A stretch of DNA of 38,324 nt from Nitrospirota bacterium (GCA_030638335.1 DAOWET010000001.1:1-38324), one strand, 5' to 3'; shown: positions 1-7,873, counted from the first letter of the stretch. Translations and numbers: made by a program. Notes: a model not told the origin generated them from the sequence alone.

Positions 1-63
1 CAGACTCGATCCGAGGGGTGGGAACCACCCCGCTTAAGAATATGATGTTATACATTATTGAAC

Positions 64-98
64 AAGCAAGACAGCCTGATATTGTGGCGGCCTTGCTT
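64..98. terminator. Hairpin overlapping the truA stop codon, possible terminator
   Basis: AAGCAAG (64-70) is the inverse of CTTGCTT (92-98), with GCC/GGC pairing inside. Confidence 0.4.
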
Positions 99-868
99 TA
101 AAACCAAACTTCCTTTAGGAATAACCCCTGTGCGGGCGCTGTGGGGCCAGCGGCATCACGAGATTTGGCATCCAGGACTCCAGGGATATCCGAAGGGGCT
201 AGCTTTCCTCTGCCCACCGCCACAAGCGTACCCGCCATGTTCCTGACCATGTGCCTTAAAAACCCCTCACCCGCGATCTCAAACCTTATAAAACTCCCTG
301 CAAGGGTGAAACCCATGAAACCTATCTCTCCTGTCTGCTTGCAGCTTACCTCAGTCACATTACGCACCGTGTCCTTCACATCCGAGCCAGCGGCCATGAA
401 GGACTTAAAATCGTGCCTGCCCTGAAAATGCCTTGCCGCCTCCGCCATGGCAGCAGTATCCAGTGGAATTGCATGGTGCCACACATAGCGGGAGATAAAG
501 GGAGAAACGTTGTCTGAATTAGCGATCAGATACACATAGCGCTTTCCGGCAGCATCCCTTATGGGATGGAAGTTCTCAGGAACATCTTCCGCCTCAAGCA
601 CACGAACGTCAGGCGGGAGGTTCGCGTTCAGGGCTTTGCGCATGGTCGGCTCGTCAAGGTTCGAATCCGTTTGAAAACATACAGCCTGCCCCAAAGCGTG
701 CACTCCCGAGTCCGTTCTTCCGGCAGCGACAACAGATGCATCCTCTCCGGTCACAGTGCTTACGGCCCCTGCGAGCACGTCCTGCACAGTGCGCTCCCCC
801 TGTGCCTGGCTCTGCCACCCGGCGAATTCCGTCCCGTCGTACTCGATTACCAGCTTGATATTTCGCAC
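98..868 (-). CDS. truA: tRNA pseudouridine synthase A (GTG start)
   Basis: ORF with TruA motifs: IEYDGTEFAGWQSQ, AAGRTDSGVHALGQ, GEGFLRHMVRNMAGTLV. Confidence 0.95.
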   Translation of the reverse strand: MRNIKLVIEYDGTEFAGWQSQAQGERTVQDVLAGAVSTVTGEDASVVAAGRTDSGVHALGQAVCFQTDSNLDEPTMRKALNANLPPDVRVLEAEDVPENFHPIRDAAGKRYVYLIANSDNVSPFISRYVWHHAIPLDTAAMAEAARHFQGRHDFKSFMAAGSDVKDTVRNVTEVSCKQTGEIGFMGFTLAGSFIRFEIAGEGFLRHMVRNMAGTLVAVGRGKLAPSDIPGVLDAKSRDAAGPTAPAQGLFLKEVWF

Positions 869-893
869 AATACAATTTTACCCTAAAACCATG
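866..893. promoter_or_regulatory. Compact divergent promoter region between truA(-) and the 891 gene(+)
   Basis: Only 22 bp separate the two start codons. TACAATTTTA (871-880) reads as TACAAT on + and TAAAAT on -. Confidence 0.45.
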
Positions 894-1958
894 GCGAAGG
901 ATCTGCTAAAGAGCTTACTGCCTCAGGTCAGGGAAAACTGCAATATCTCCGACGCAGGGCACTGGGGCTTCTACTCCACATGCGGACTACTCCTGAGACT
1001 GCGGGAGCTATACCGGTCGGAGCTTGGACTGCACCCGGGCGAATCCATAAAGAACGAGAACGTACTCCCCTGGATAGGAAAGCGCGAGGAACTCTGGGCG
1101 GAGCTTGAGGACGAAGAACTCAAGGACATAACAATAGGCGACAAGACCTTCGGGCCCTTTGACACAGATGGTGTCAATCGCTCCATAGAAGCCGCTGGGT
1201 TCATATACGGGGCCGGGCTTGGACAGTTCATGAAGCCTATTTTCTTTCTTGCCGAACTGGAATCAGCTTCTGAGATGAATGGCTTCCGTGTTCTTGTTGC
1301 AGGGAAGGAACATGCCCGCGACCTCTCCGTAAATCCCGCAATGTCGCGCGGTGCGACCATAATAGCCAGGCGCGACATTACGCAAACGCTCATATACGGC
1401 AGGTTCGAGGAGTTCCTCTCATCACGGAACAGAAAAGGTGCACTTGTCCTGGGCTTTAACCACTACGGCATAAACGGGCCCGATGACATGGAGGCGCTGG
1501 GAAATGTTGTAGACAGCGAGCTCTTGAGTTTCATTCACCACGAGATCGGAGAGATGCATGTCTCAGCCAATACCAACCTCAGGCTTTCAGAACTCATCTC
1601 CTCCCTTGCCCCGCACGGAAGGGCTCCCTCGGCAGTGCGCGATATAAAGGACGTGCTTGCCGACACGGTTGACGGAGGAATGCTCAGGCATATAACTGAC
1701 AATAAAAAATCAGGCTCTCTGGGACTTTACATATCCTCGCTCTCAGGGCTCAGGTACTCGCTGTCCCTGCCCCTGAGAAAGGCCTGGCAAGGCTTTGGCA
1801 CAGACGTGAGATGGGACAAGGTGGAGGAGGCCCGGGCCAACATTTACAGTGCAACTCTGGAGCTTGCCTGCAGGCTCTCCGAGCTTACCGCCAAAAGACA
1901 TGGCTCACCCGAAAACCTCGCTGCCAATGTCGAAGGTCTTCTTCCATGTAATAGTTGA
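891..1958 (+). CDS. Uncharacterised protein, Sfum_1244-like family
   Basis: In-frame ATG at 891 within the 756-1958 ORF; the first 45 codons overlap truA antisense and are unlikely to be translated. Family call from overall sequence only. Confidence 0.7.
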   Translation: MAKDLLKSLLPQVRENCNISDAGHWGFYSTCGLLLRLRELYRSELGLHPGESIKNENVLPWIGKREELWAELEDEELKDITIGDKTFGPFDTDGVNRSIEAAGFIYGAGLGQFMKPIFFLAELESASEMNGFRVLVAGKEHARDLSVNPAMSRGATIIARRDITQTLIYGRFEEFLSSRNRKGALVLGFNHYGINGPDDMEALGNVVDSELLSFIHHEIGEMHVSANTNLRLSELISSLAPHGRAPSAVRDIKDVLADTVDGGMLRHITDNKKSGSLGLYISSLSGLRYSLSLPLRKAWQGFGTDVRWDKVEEARANIYSATLELACRLSELTAKRHGSPENLAANVEGLLPCNS

Positions 1959-2030
1959 CCTGCCACTGCTTGCGCCCGTATACTTAACACCTATGAAACG
2001 GGCGGTTGAAAATGCACTGGGATAAGCCCT
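1955..2030 (+). pseudogene. Decayed duplicate of the argS promoter and first codons
   Basis: Ungapped alignment with 3203-3278, 57/76 identical by hand count. TTGACC, 18-nt spacer, TATACT, then ATGAAACGGGCGGTTGAAAATGCACTGGGATAA (MKRAVENALG*), versus argS TTGACT, 18 nt, TAAACT, ATGAAACGAGCGGTTGAAAAAGCACTC (MKRAVEKAL...). Confidence 0.8.
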
Positions 2031-2045
2031 GAAAGCCGATAAAAT

Positions 2046-2075
2046 TGAAGCGCCCAGCTATCTTACTATATAATA
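2046..2075 (+). promoter_or_regulatory. Predicted promoter for the SGNH hydrolase gene
   Basis: TTGAAG (2046-2051), 18-nt spacer, TATAAT (2070-2075), 12 nt before the ATG at 2088. Confidence 0.5.
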
Positions 2076-2087
2076 TATTCTGAAACT

Positions 2088-3176
2088 ATGAAAAAAATAT
2101 CAGCAAAAACCCTTATAACGAACCTGGCCCTCTCACTCATGGCCACACTTCTATGCATTGCTGTGGTCGAAGGGGCCTTCAGGGTAAAGGCATACCTTTA
2201 CGAGAGCGATCTGTATGCGAAAAAGGACAAGATAAAAGAGAACCTGCAAAATAAAGGTTTCCTTTCGAACACTGATTTTGGAACAAGGATCCAGCCCAGC
2301 AAATACGAAGACATATTCTTCGAACTCAAACCCCTCCAGCAATGGAACTACCTTGGCGCCGATGTGTCCACGAGCAGCATGGGCTTCAGGGACAGGGAGT
2401 ACACTGTGGAGAAGGCTCCCGGCACTTTGCGCATATTCGGTATCGGGGATTCCATAATGTTCGGACAGGGCGTGCCTCAGGAAGAAACTTACCTTTCACT
2501 GCTTGAGGCCATGCTGAACAAACGCCACCCGGAATATAACTGGGAGGTCATAAACTCCGCAGTGCCTGACTACAACACCTCGGCGGAAGTGGAAACACTT
2601 CGCTACAAGGGGCTGAAGTACAAGCCCGACCTGGTGGTCATGGGGATATGCACCAATGATTTCGACATGCCTGCCCTGGTTTTCTACATGGGACTGCCCG
2701 ACGAGCGCAACATGGGCCGCTATTTCTCGCTACAACATTCTTTTTTCGTCCAATATATCAGACACAGGATGAAGCGGGAACCATTTCTTATTCCAGGGTT
2801 CACTCACAAATACGTCGAGATGTCAGGCGGAAAAGGAGTGTTTAAGGCGATAAAGGAACTCAAGAGAATATCTATCATAGGAGATTTCCCTGTGCTTGTG
2901 TTCCACCTTGCCAATGACACCAACAAGAACGTCATGGACCTCATGAAGACCGCAAACGCCTATGGCATGCCTGCTGTAGACGTCTCACCTATGATCCAGA
3001 GATACATGAAATATCAGGGCATAAAGGATTACTTCGACTCCGCGCTCTCCGTATCCGACGGGCACCCCTCATCCACCAGCCATGAAATAGCTGCAAACGC
3101 CCTTTTTGAATATCTTGAAAGCAGCGGGCTTGTCAGCATGTTGCTCTCCAAAGAACCCGGCCCTTCATCACGGTAA
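2088..3176 (+). CDS. Membrane-anchored SGNH/GDSL-type hydrolase
   Basis: N-terminal hydrophobic anchor; block I GIGDSIMFGQGV, NSAVPDYNTS, GICTNDFD, C-terminal SDGHPSSTSHEIAA (catalytic D-x-x-H-like). Confidence 0.8.
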   Translation: MKKISAKTLITNLALSLMATLLCIAVVEGAFRVKAYLYESDLYAKKDKIKENLQNKGFLSNTDFGTRIQPSKYEDIFFELKPLQQWNYLGADVSTSSMGFRDREYTVEKAPGTLRIFGIGDSIMFGQGVPQEETYLSLLEAMLNKRHPEYNWEVINSAVPDYNTSAEVETLRYKGLKYKPDLVVMGICTNDFDMPALVFYMGLPDERNMGRYFSLQHSFFVQYIRHRMKREPFLIPGFTHKYVEMSGGKGVFKAIKELKRISIIGDFPVLVFHLANDTNKNVMDLMKTANAYGMPAVDVSPMIQRYMKYQGIKDYFDSALSVSDGHPSSTSHEIAANALFEYLESSGLVSMLLSKEPGPSSR

Positions 3177-3202
3177 GCTCACAGCAAACCGGGCATCTTG
3201 AT

Positions 3203-3232
3203 TTGACTTACCCCATCGGTCAGCCGTAAACT
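3203..3232 (+). promoter_or_regulatory. Predicted argS promoter
   Basis: TTGACT (3203-3208), 18-nt spacer, TAAACT (3227-3232); the ATG at 3241 is 8 nt after the -10. Confidence 0.6.
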
Positions 3233-3240
3233 TAATCCCT

Positions 3241-4890
3241 ATGAAACGAGCGGTTGAAAAAGCACTCAGAGACGCCCTCTCGGCCATTGGGGCTGATGCC
3301 TCGGGCCCTATCGAGATACAGATCCCAAAGGACGAGACACACGGAGACCTGGCCTCCCCAATAGCCATGGGCCTGGCCAAGGAGCTCCGGAAGTCGCCAC
3401 GTGCGATCGCGGAGGACATTGCCGCACATATAAGCGAGCGGGCAGCAGACACCTTTACCCGAGTGGAGGTGGCGGGGCCGGGTTTTCTGAACTTCACCTT
3501 TTCCCCTGACTTCCTGCACAAGGGCGCGCTTGGCATACTGAACAAGGGTAAGGAGCATTTCAGCTCTGACGTGGGTGCCGGCACACGCGTACAGGTGGAG
3601 TTCGTAAGCGCCAACCCCACAGGCCCCCTGCACCTTGGGCACGGACGCGGAGCAGCACTTGGGTGCGCGCTCTCAAACCTGCTTGAGGCCGCAGGCTATG
3701 AAGTTGTTCGCGAGTACTATGTCAACGACGCCGGGCGGCAGGTGAGCCTGCTTGGCCAGAGCGTCTTTGCGCGCTACCAGGAGCTTCTTGGCAACTCATA
3801 CCCCATCCCCGAGGACGGGTACAAGGGCGACTACATATCGGATGCGGCCCAGTCCATCCTGGACAAGGAAGGCGATAAACACAAGGGCTCCTCCTTTGAA
3901 GATGCCTCCAGCTTCTTCATAGATACCTCCCTGGGGCTCATGCTGGACGTAATAAAAGAAGACCTCGCGGACTTTGGTGTGTCCTTCGACTCCTGGCAGA
4001 GCGAACGGGCGTTGCACGACGAGGGGGCTGTAAAGCACGCTATAGATTTCCTCGCGGGCAAGGGCCTGATCTACGAAGAAGGCGGCGCAAGATGGTTCCG
4101 CGCCGAGGACTTTGGAGATGACAAGAACCGCGTGGTCATAAAGGCAGACGGCAACCACACATATTTCGCCTCGGACATAGCCTACCACCTCAAAAAGGTG
4201 GAAAGCGGTTTTACGGAAGTGATAGACATATGGGGCGCTGACCACCACGGCTACGTGCCGAGAATGGAGGCGGTCATGGACGCCCTTGGCCCGGGGCGCG
4301 AACACCTGAAGGTCCTGCTTGTGCAGATGGTCTCCCTCCTGAGGGGCGGAGAGCCGGTGCAAATGTCAAAACGCTCCGGGAACTTCGTGCCCCTCAAGGA
4401 AGTAATGGAAGAGGTAGGCGCGGACACCACCAAGTTCATCTTCCTCACACGCCGGCACGACAGCCAGCTCTCCTTTGACCTGGAGGTGGCAAAGGCCGAG
4501 TCCTCCGAGAACCCGGTCTTCTACATCCAGTACGCAAACGCCCGCATCTCAAGCATATTCAGGAAGGCCAGTGACGTGGGCGTATTAACTAATAACCTGG
4601 AAAACGCCGACTTAAGCCCTCTCACCGATAACGACGAGCTGCGGCTCATACGCAAGCTCCTCAGTTACCGCATGACCCTGGAGGGCGCCGCACTTGCGCG
4701 CGAGCCACACCGGCTGACCTTCTACCTGCAGGAGCTTGCTGGACTCTTCCACCCCTTCTACAAGCACCACCGCGTGCTCACAGAGGACGCCGGGCTCACC
4801 ACTGCCCGCCTGGCCCTTTGCGAGGCAGTGCGCGTGGTCATACGCCACGCCCTTGGCGTGCTCGGCATCTCGGCCCCTGACCGCATGTAG
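3241..4890 (+). CDS. argS: Arginyl-tRNA synthetase
   Basis: VEFVSANPTGPLHLGHGRGAALG (HIGH-type motif), YYVNDAGRQ, QMSKRSGNFV (KMSKS-type), C-terminal ALGVLGISAPDRM. Confidence 0.97.
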   Translation: MKRAVEKALRDALSAIGADASGPIEIQIPKDETHGDLASPIAMGLAKELRKSPRAIAEDIAAHISERAADTFTRVEVAGPGFLNFTFSPDFLHKGALGILNKGKEHFSSDVGAGTRVQVEFVSANPTGPLHLGHGRGAALGCALSNLLEAAGYEVVREYYVNDAGRQVSLLGQSVFARYQELLGNSYPIPEDGYKGDYISDAAQSILDKEGDKHKGSSFEDASSFFIDTSLGLMLDVIKEDLADFGVSFDSWQSERALHDEGAVKHAIDFLAGKGLIYEEGGARWFRAEDFGDDKNRVVIKADGNHTYFASDIAYHLKKVESGFTEVIDIWGADHHGYVPRMEAVMDALGPGREHLKVLLVQMVSLLRGGEPVQMSKRSGNFVPLKEVMEEVGADTTKFIFLTRRHDSQLSFDLEVAKAESSENPVFYIQYANARISSIFRKASDVGVLTNNLENADLSPLTDNDELRLIRKLLSYRMTLEGAALAREPHRLTFYLQELAGLFHPFYKHHRVLTEDAGLTTARLALCEAVRVVIRHALGVLGISAPDRM

Positions 4891-5055
4891 CTAATTGCTT
4901 TGAGACGATCTTCGGGGCTGGATACAGCGCATATACTGCGCAATGGAGGACTCGTGGTATAGGGATACAACTTCGTCCTCCATTGCTTGTCTCTGCACTA
5001 TCCCAACCCCGAATCTCTACGTCAGACGCGCGAACTTCCGCTGAACTCAGGAAAA
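4891..5055 (+). ncRNA. Candidate structured RNA or diverged copy of the dispersed element
   Basis: Nested pairings: GACG/CGTC (4904-4907, 5020-5023), TTCGGGG/CCCCGAA (4911-4917, 5007-5013), GGATA/TATCC (4920-4924, 4999-5003), perfect 12-bp GCAATGGAGGAC/GTCCTCCATTGC (4940-4951, 4975-4986). Ends CGCTGAACTCAGGAA, like the other element copies. Confidence 0.45.
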
Positions 5056-5112
5056 CTACTAATTAAAAACATTTCTATAACAATATGCTAAAGGGGTAAG
5101 GCCACTACAACA

Positions 5113-5140
5113 CCCAGAGAAGTGCCCGTGGCACTCTTTT
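5113..5140 (+). terminator. Rho-independent-like terminator downstream of argS
   Basis: AGTGCC-CGT-GGCACT (5121-5135) followed by CTTTT. Confidence 0.6.
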
Positions 5141-5280
5141 AACTGGTGGCTGTCTGCCCCAACCGCATGCAATTCATCTTTTCCCTTTAAAAGAATCTTC
5201 TAATAAGGAATTAATGTTCAGGTTCTGTAGCGCATGAGATAAAACTGAACACGGTTTCTGATTCGTTCATATACAAGTAA

Positions 5281-5303
5281 GGGGCCACGGGCCCTTTTAT
5301 TTA
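5281..5303 (+). terminator. Rho-independent-like terminator
   Basis: GGGCC-ACG-GGCCC (5282-5294) followed by TTTTATTTAT. Confidence 0.6.
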
Positions 5304-5344
5304 TCTTTGCCGTAGGTTCGAATTATCGCAGACCCCCACGGTTT

Positions 5345-5446
5345 CTGATTTAGTGTAGATGCAAAGAAGAAAGTATGAAGGAGTACTTCTTCGTACTTCG
5401 AATGCTTTATTCTGCCGCAGATGCGCTGAATCAGGAAGCGTGGTTA
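5345..5446 (+). repeat. Dispersed structured element, copy 1
   Basis: Aligns over its length to 19340-19441 (shared GAAGAAAG, ATGAAGG, TCGAATGCTTTATTC, GCCGCAGATGC, TCAGGAAGCGTG). Long imperfect hairpin with outer stem CTGATTTAGTG/CGCTGAATCAG. Confidence 0.8.
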
Positions 5447-6181
5447 CTCTTCTTGGTAGCCGCAGGAGTAACACCCCCACTTCTCATACAACTCATACCA
5501 GGCAAGTTCTCCCCCGCACTGCGGGCACGGCTTCTGATCCGCTGATGCTTCGTCCGGCTCCTGCGTTTCAGCCACATCAAAATCCAGCGAACTCACAAGT
5601 GTCTCCATCTTCTCGTCAGACGGGGCTGAGGGCGCTGATTTGAGATTCTTGTGGTTAAGCTTGTCCTTGAAGGCCACCATTTCATCGTCGAGCATCCTGG
5701 CGGCCTCGTCCATCCTCTGCTCGGCCTTCTTGATCATGCTCTCGCCGTCCGTGGCCTCGGATTTGGCCTGCTCGTACTCGTCATTGAGCTGGCGCACCTC
5801 GTCATTGAGATCCTCTATCCGGGCCTTCAGCTCCTTTGCGCGCCTGGCCGAGTTGCTCATCTCATCCCTCTTTTCGTCAAGGGCTTGGGCGAATAGCTTC
5901 TGCTGTTTCTTGAGGGTTGTGCGCTGCTGCTCGGCAGAGGCCAGGATGTCGTCCTTGTCAAGGTCCGCGGCGTGCTCCATGGCCTTCAGGGCCGCGCTCA
6001 CGCGCTTGCCCTCGTCAGGGATCTCTCCACGGAAGGATTCCATCATCTTGATGAACTTCACGACCGTTCCGCCCGCCTTGGCCATCTCGCGCCTGAGGCG
6101 GTCAGCGATCTGCTCCCTGCTCAGCTCAAGTATGCCCGGCTTTTTGGCAGACAAGCTTTTCCTATCCCCGGATTTCCCCAT
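5444..6181 (-). CDS. Coiled-coil protein with C-terminal zinc ribbon
   Basis: Long charged heptad-like region, then CPQCGGELAWYELYEKWGCYSCGYQEE (two CxxC pairs). Confidence 0.75.
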   Translation of the reverse strand: MGKSGDRKSLSAKKPGILELSREQIADRLRREMAKAGGTVVKFIKMMESFRGEIPDEGKRVSAALKAMEHAADLDKDDILASAEQQRTTLKKQQKLFAQALDEKRDEMSNSARRAKELKARIEDLNDEVRQLNDEYEQAKSEATDGESMIKKAEQRMDEAARMLDDEMVAFKDKLNHKNLKSAPSAPSDEKMETLVSSLDFDVAETQEPDEASADQKPCPQCGGELAWYELYEKWGCYSCGYQEE

Positions 6182-6254
6182 AAGTCATTATACCTTAAGA
6201 ATATTTTACCATCAAGATGCTGGGCAATGTTATTTTATTTGCCCGATTGCCCGA

Positions 6255-6287
6255 TTGACAATACTGAGCCGCTATTGTTATAACAAT
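6255..6287 (+). promoter_or_regulatory. ilvE promoter with overlapping palindromic operator candidate
   Basis: TTGACA (6255-6260), 17 nt, TTATAA (6278-6283); perfect 14-bp palindrome ATTGTTATAACAAT (6274-6287) over the -10; ATG at 6292. Confidence 0.6.
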
Positions 6288-6291
6288 TGCC

Positions 6292-7206
6292 ATGTCCGTG
6301 AAGGCTGATAAGATATGGATGGACGGGAAACTCGTCAACTGGGACGACGCCAAGGTCCATGTCCTTACCCATACCCTGCACTACGGCCTGGGAGTGTTCG
6401 AGGGCATCCGCTGCTACGAGACCCCTGAGGGCCCGGCCATCTTCCGCCTTGACGAGCACGTGGAGCGCCTCATAAAGAGCGCGTCCATATTCCAGATGGA
6501 GATACCCTTCTCGCACACGGAGATCTGCGAGGCCATCAAGGTCACGGTTAAAGAGAACAAACTACAGGAATGCTACATCCGGCCCATCGCCTTCATAGGC
6601 GCGGGCGCAATGGGCCTTTACGCCAAAGAAAACCCCATCCAGCTCTCAATTGCCGCCTGGAACTGGGGCGCGTACCTTGGCGAGGACGGCATAAATAACG
6701 GCATAAAGGTAAAGACCTCTTCATTCATCCGGGGCCACGTGAACTCGAACATGACCATGGCCAAGGTATGCGGCTATTATGTAAACAGCCAGCTTGCAAA
6801 GAACGAGGCCATCTCCTGCGGGTATGACGAGGCCCTGCTTCTTGACACCGAGGGCTACGTGAGCGAGGGCAGCGGGGAGAACGTCTTCATAGAGCGCGGC
6901 GGAGCGCTCAAGACCACCCCGCTTACGAGCATCCTGGAGGGCATCACCCGCGCAAGCGTCATCACCATGGCGCATGACGAGGGCATAGAGGTCAGCCAGG
7001 AGCGTTTCACGCGCGACGAGGTCTACATATCCGACGAGGCATTCTTCACAGGCACTGCGGCGGAGATCACTCCCATTCGCGAGCTTGACGGGCGCACCAT
7101 CGGGTCAGGCAAACCAGGCCCCATCACCAAGAAGATTCAGTCCACCTTCTTCGACACAGTAAAAGGGAAAAACAGCAAATACAGCTCCTGGCTCTCCCAC
7201 ATTTAA
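6292..7206 (+). CDS. ilvE: Branched-chain amino acid aminotransferase (class IV)
   Basis: [78 protein letters not shown]. Confidence 0.95.
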   Translation: MSVKADKIWMDGKLVNWDDAKVHVLTHTLHYGLGVFEGIRCYETPEGPAIFRLDEHVERLIKSASIFQMEIPFSHTEICEAIKVTVKENKLQECYIRPIAFIGAGAMGLYAKENPIQLSIAAWNWGAYLGEDGINNGIKVKTSSFIRGHVNSNMTMAKVCGYYVNSQLAKNEAISCGYDEALLLDTEGYVSEGSGENVFIERGGALKTTPLTSILEGITRASVITMAHDEGIEVSQERFTRDEVYISDEAFFTGTAAEITPIRELDGRTIGSGKPGPITKKIQSTFFDTVKGKNSKYSSWLSHI

Positions 7207-7291
7207 GCCCGAAACACCCGCATACAACACCCCTGGCAGCATACTCCCTGGATCGAGTCCTGTCATGCCAATTCACTGGAATGAAACAATA

Positions 7292-7325
7292 AAAATGGCC
7301 TCCGGCACACAGCCGGAGACCATTT
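7292..7325. terminator. Bidirectional terminator between convergent genes
   Basis: AAATGG.CTCCGGC-acaca-GCCGGAG.CCATTT symmetric hairpin with A/T flanks. Confidence 0.8.
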
Positions 7326-7348
7326 GAAGTCTTCGCTATTTAAGGATA

Positions 7349-7873
7349 TTACTGTGCAGGAGCTTCCTTATCAGGGGCGGGCGCTGCCTCGGACTCCTGT
7401 GCCGGGGCATCAGCCGCAGGCTCTGCATCCGCGCTCTGTGCTTCCTGTGCCTGTACAGCCGGGGCATCTTCAACAGGCGCGGCCGATTCGCCCGCAACTG
7501 GCTTCAGCGCTGCAACTGCATCAAGGGCATCCAGCCTCAGGGAGCTGTCAGGATATTCCTTGAGGAACTCCTCAAAGGCCTTCAGGGAATCGGCATTGTC
7601 ACCCTGTACCGCCATGTTAAGGGCATCGTTGAACTTCTGGAGTTCCACCTCGTCGATCTCGATGACTTCCTTGCCCTTCCAGTAGACAGCGTCAGCTTCA
7701 TCAGAGGCCGCACCACGCACGCCTCCCACTGCCGTTGTCACTGATGCCTTTTTCTTCGGCGTGATCCCCTGAACCCTGCTTTTGAGGCTGCTCCAGAAGG
7801 ACTTGCCCGCGGCCATGCTCGTGGCAGGGACGAACAGGGATAATGCGATTATGAGAATAATTGCATGTTTCAT
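7349..7873 (-). CDS. Small secreted protein with a TPR-like segment and Ala/Pro/Glu-rich tail
   Basis: Signal peptide MKHAIILIIALSLFVPATSMAAGK; LKAFEEFLKEYPDSSLRLDALDAV; low-complexity C-terminus. Confidence 0.7.
   Translation of the reverse strand: MKHAIILIIALSLFVPATSMAAGKSFWSSLKSRVQGITPKKKASVTTAVGGVRGAASDEADAVYWKGKEVIEIDEVELQKFNDALNMAVQGDNADSLKAFEEFLKEYPDSSLRLDALDAVAALKPVAGESAAPVEDAPAVQAQEAQSADAEPAADAPAQESEAAPAPDKEAPAQ

Noticed and set aside
15-31. GGGGTGG-GAA-CCACCCC hairpin at the window edge
   Set aside because: Stable, but no T-run and insufficient flanking sequence to assign a role.
5359-5643. Shared peptide SNALF-RRC in small ORFs at 5359 and 19370, possible small-protein family
   Set aside because: The similarity is explained by the structured nucleotide repeat; the ORFs run into antisense of other genes and the changes follow base pairing rather than codons.
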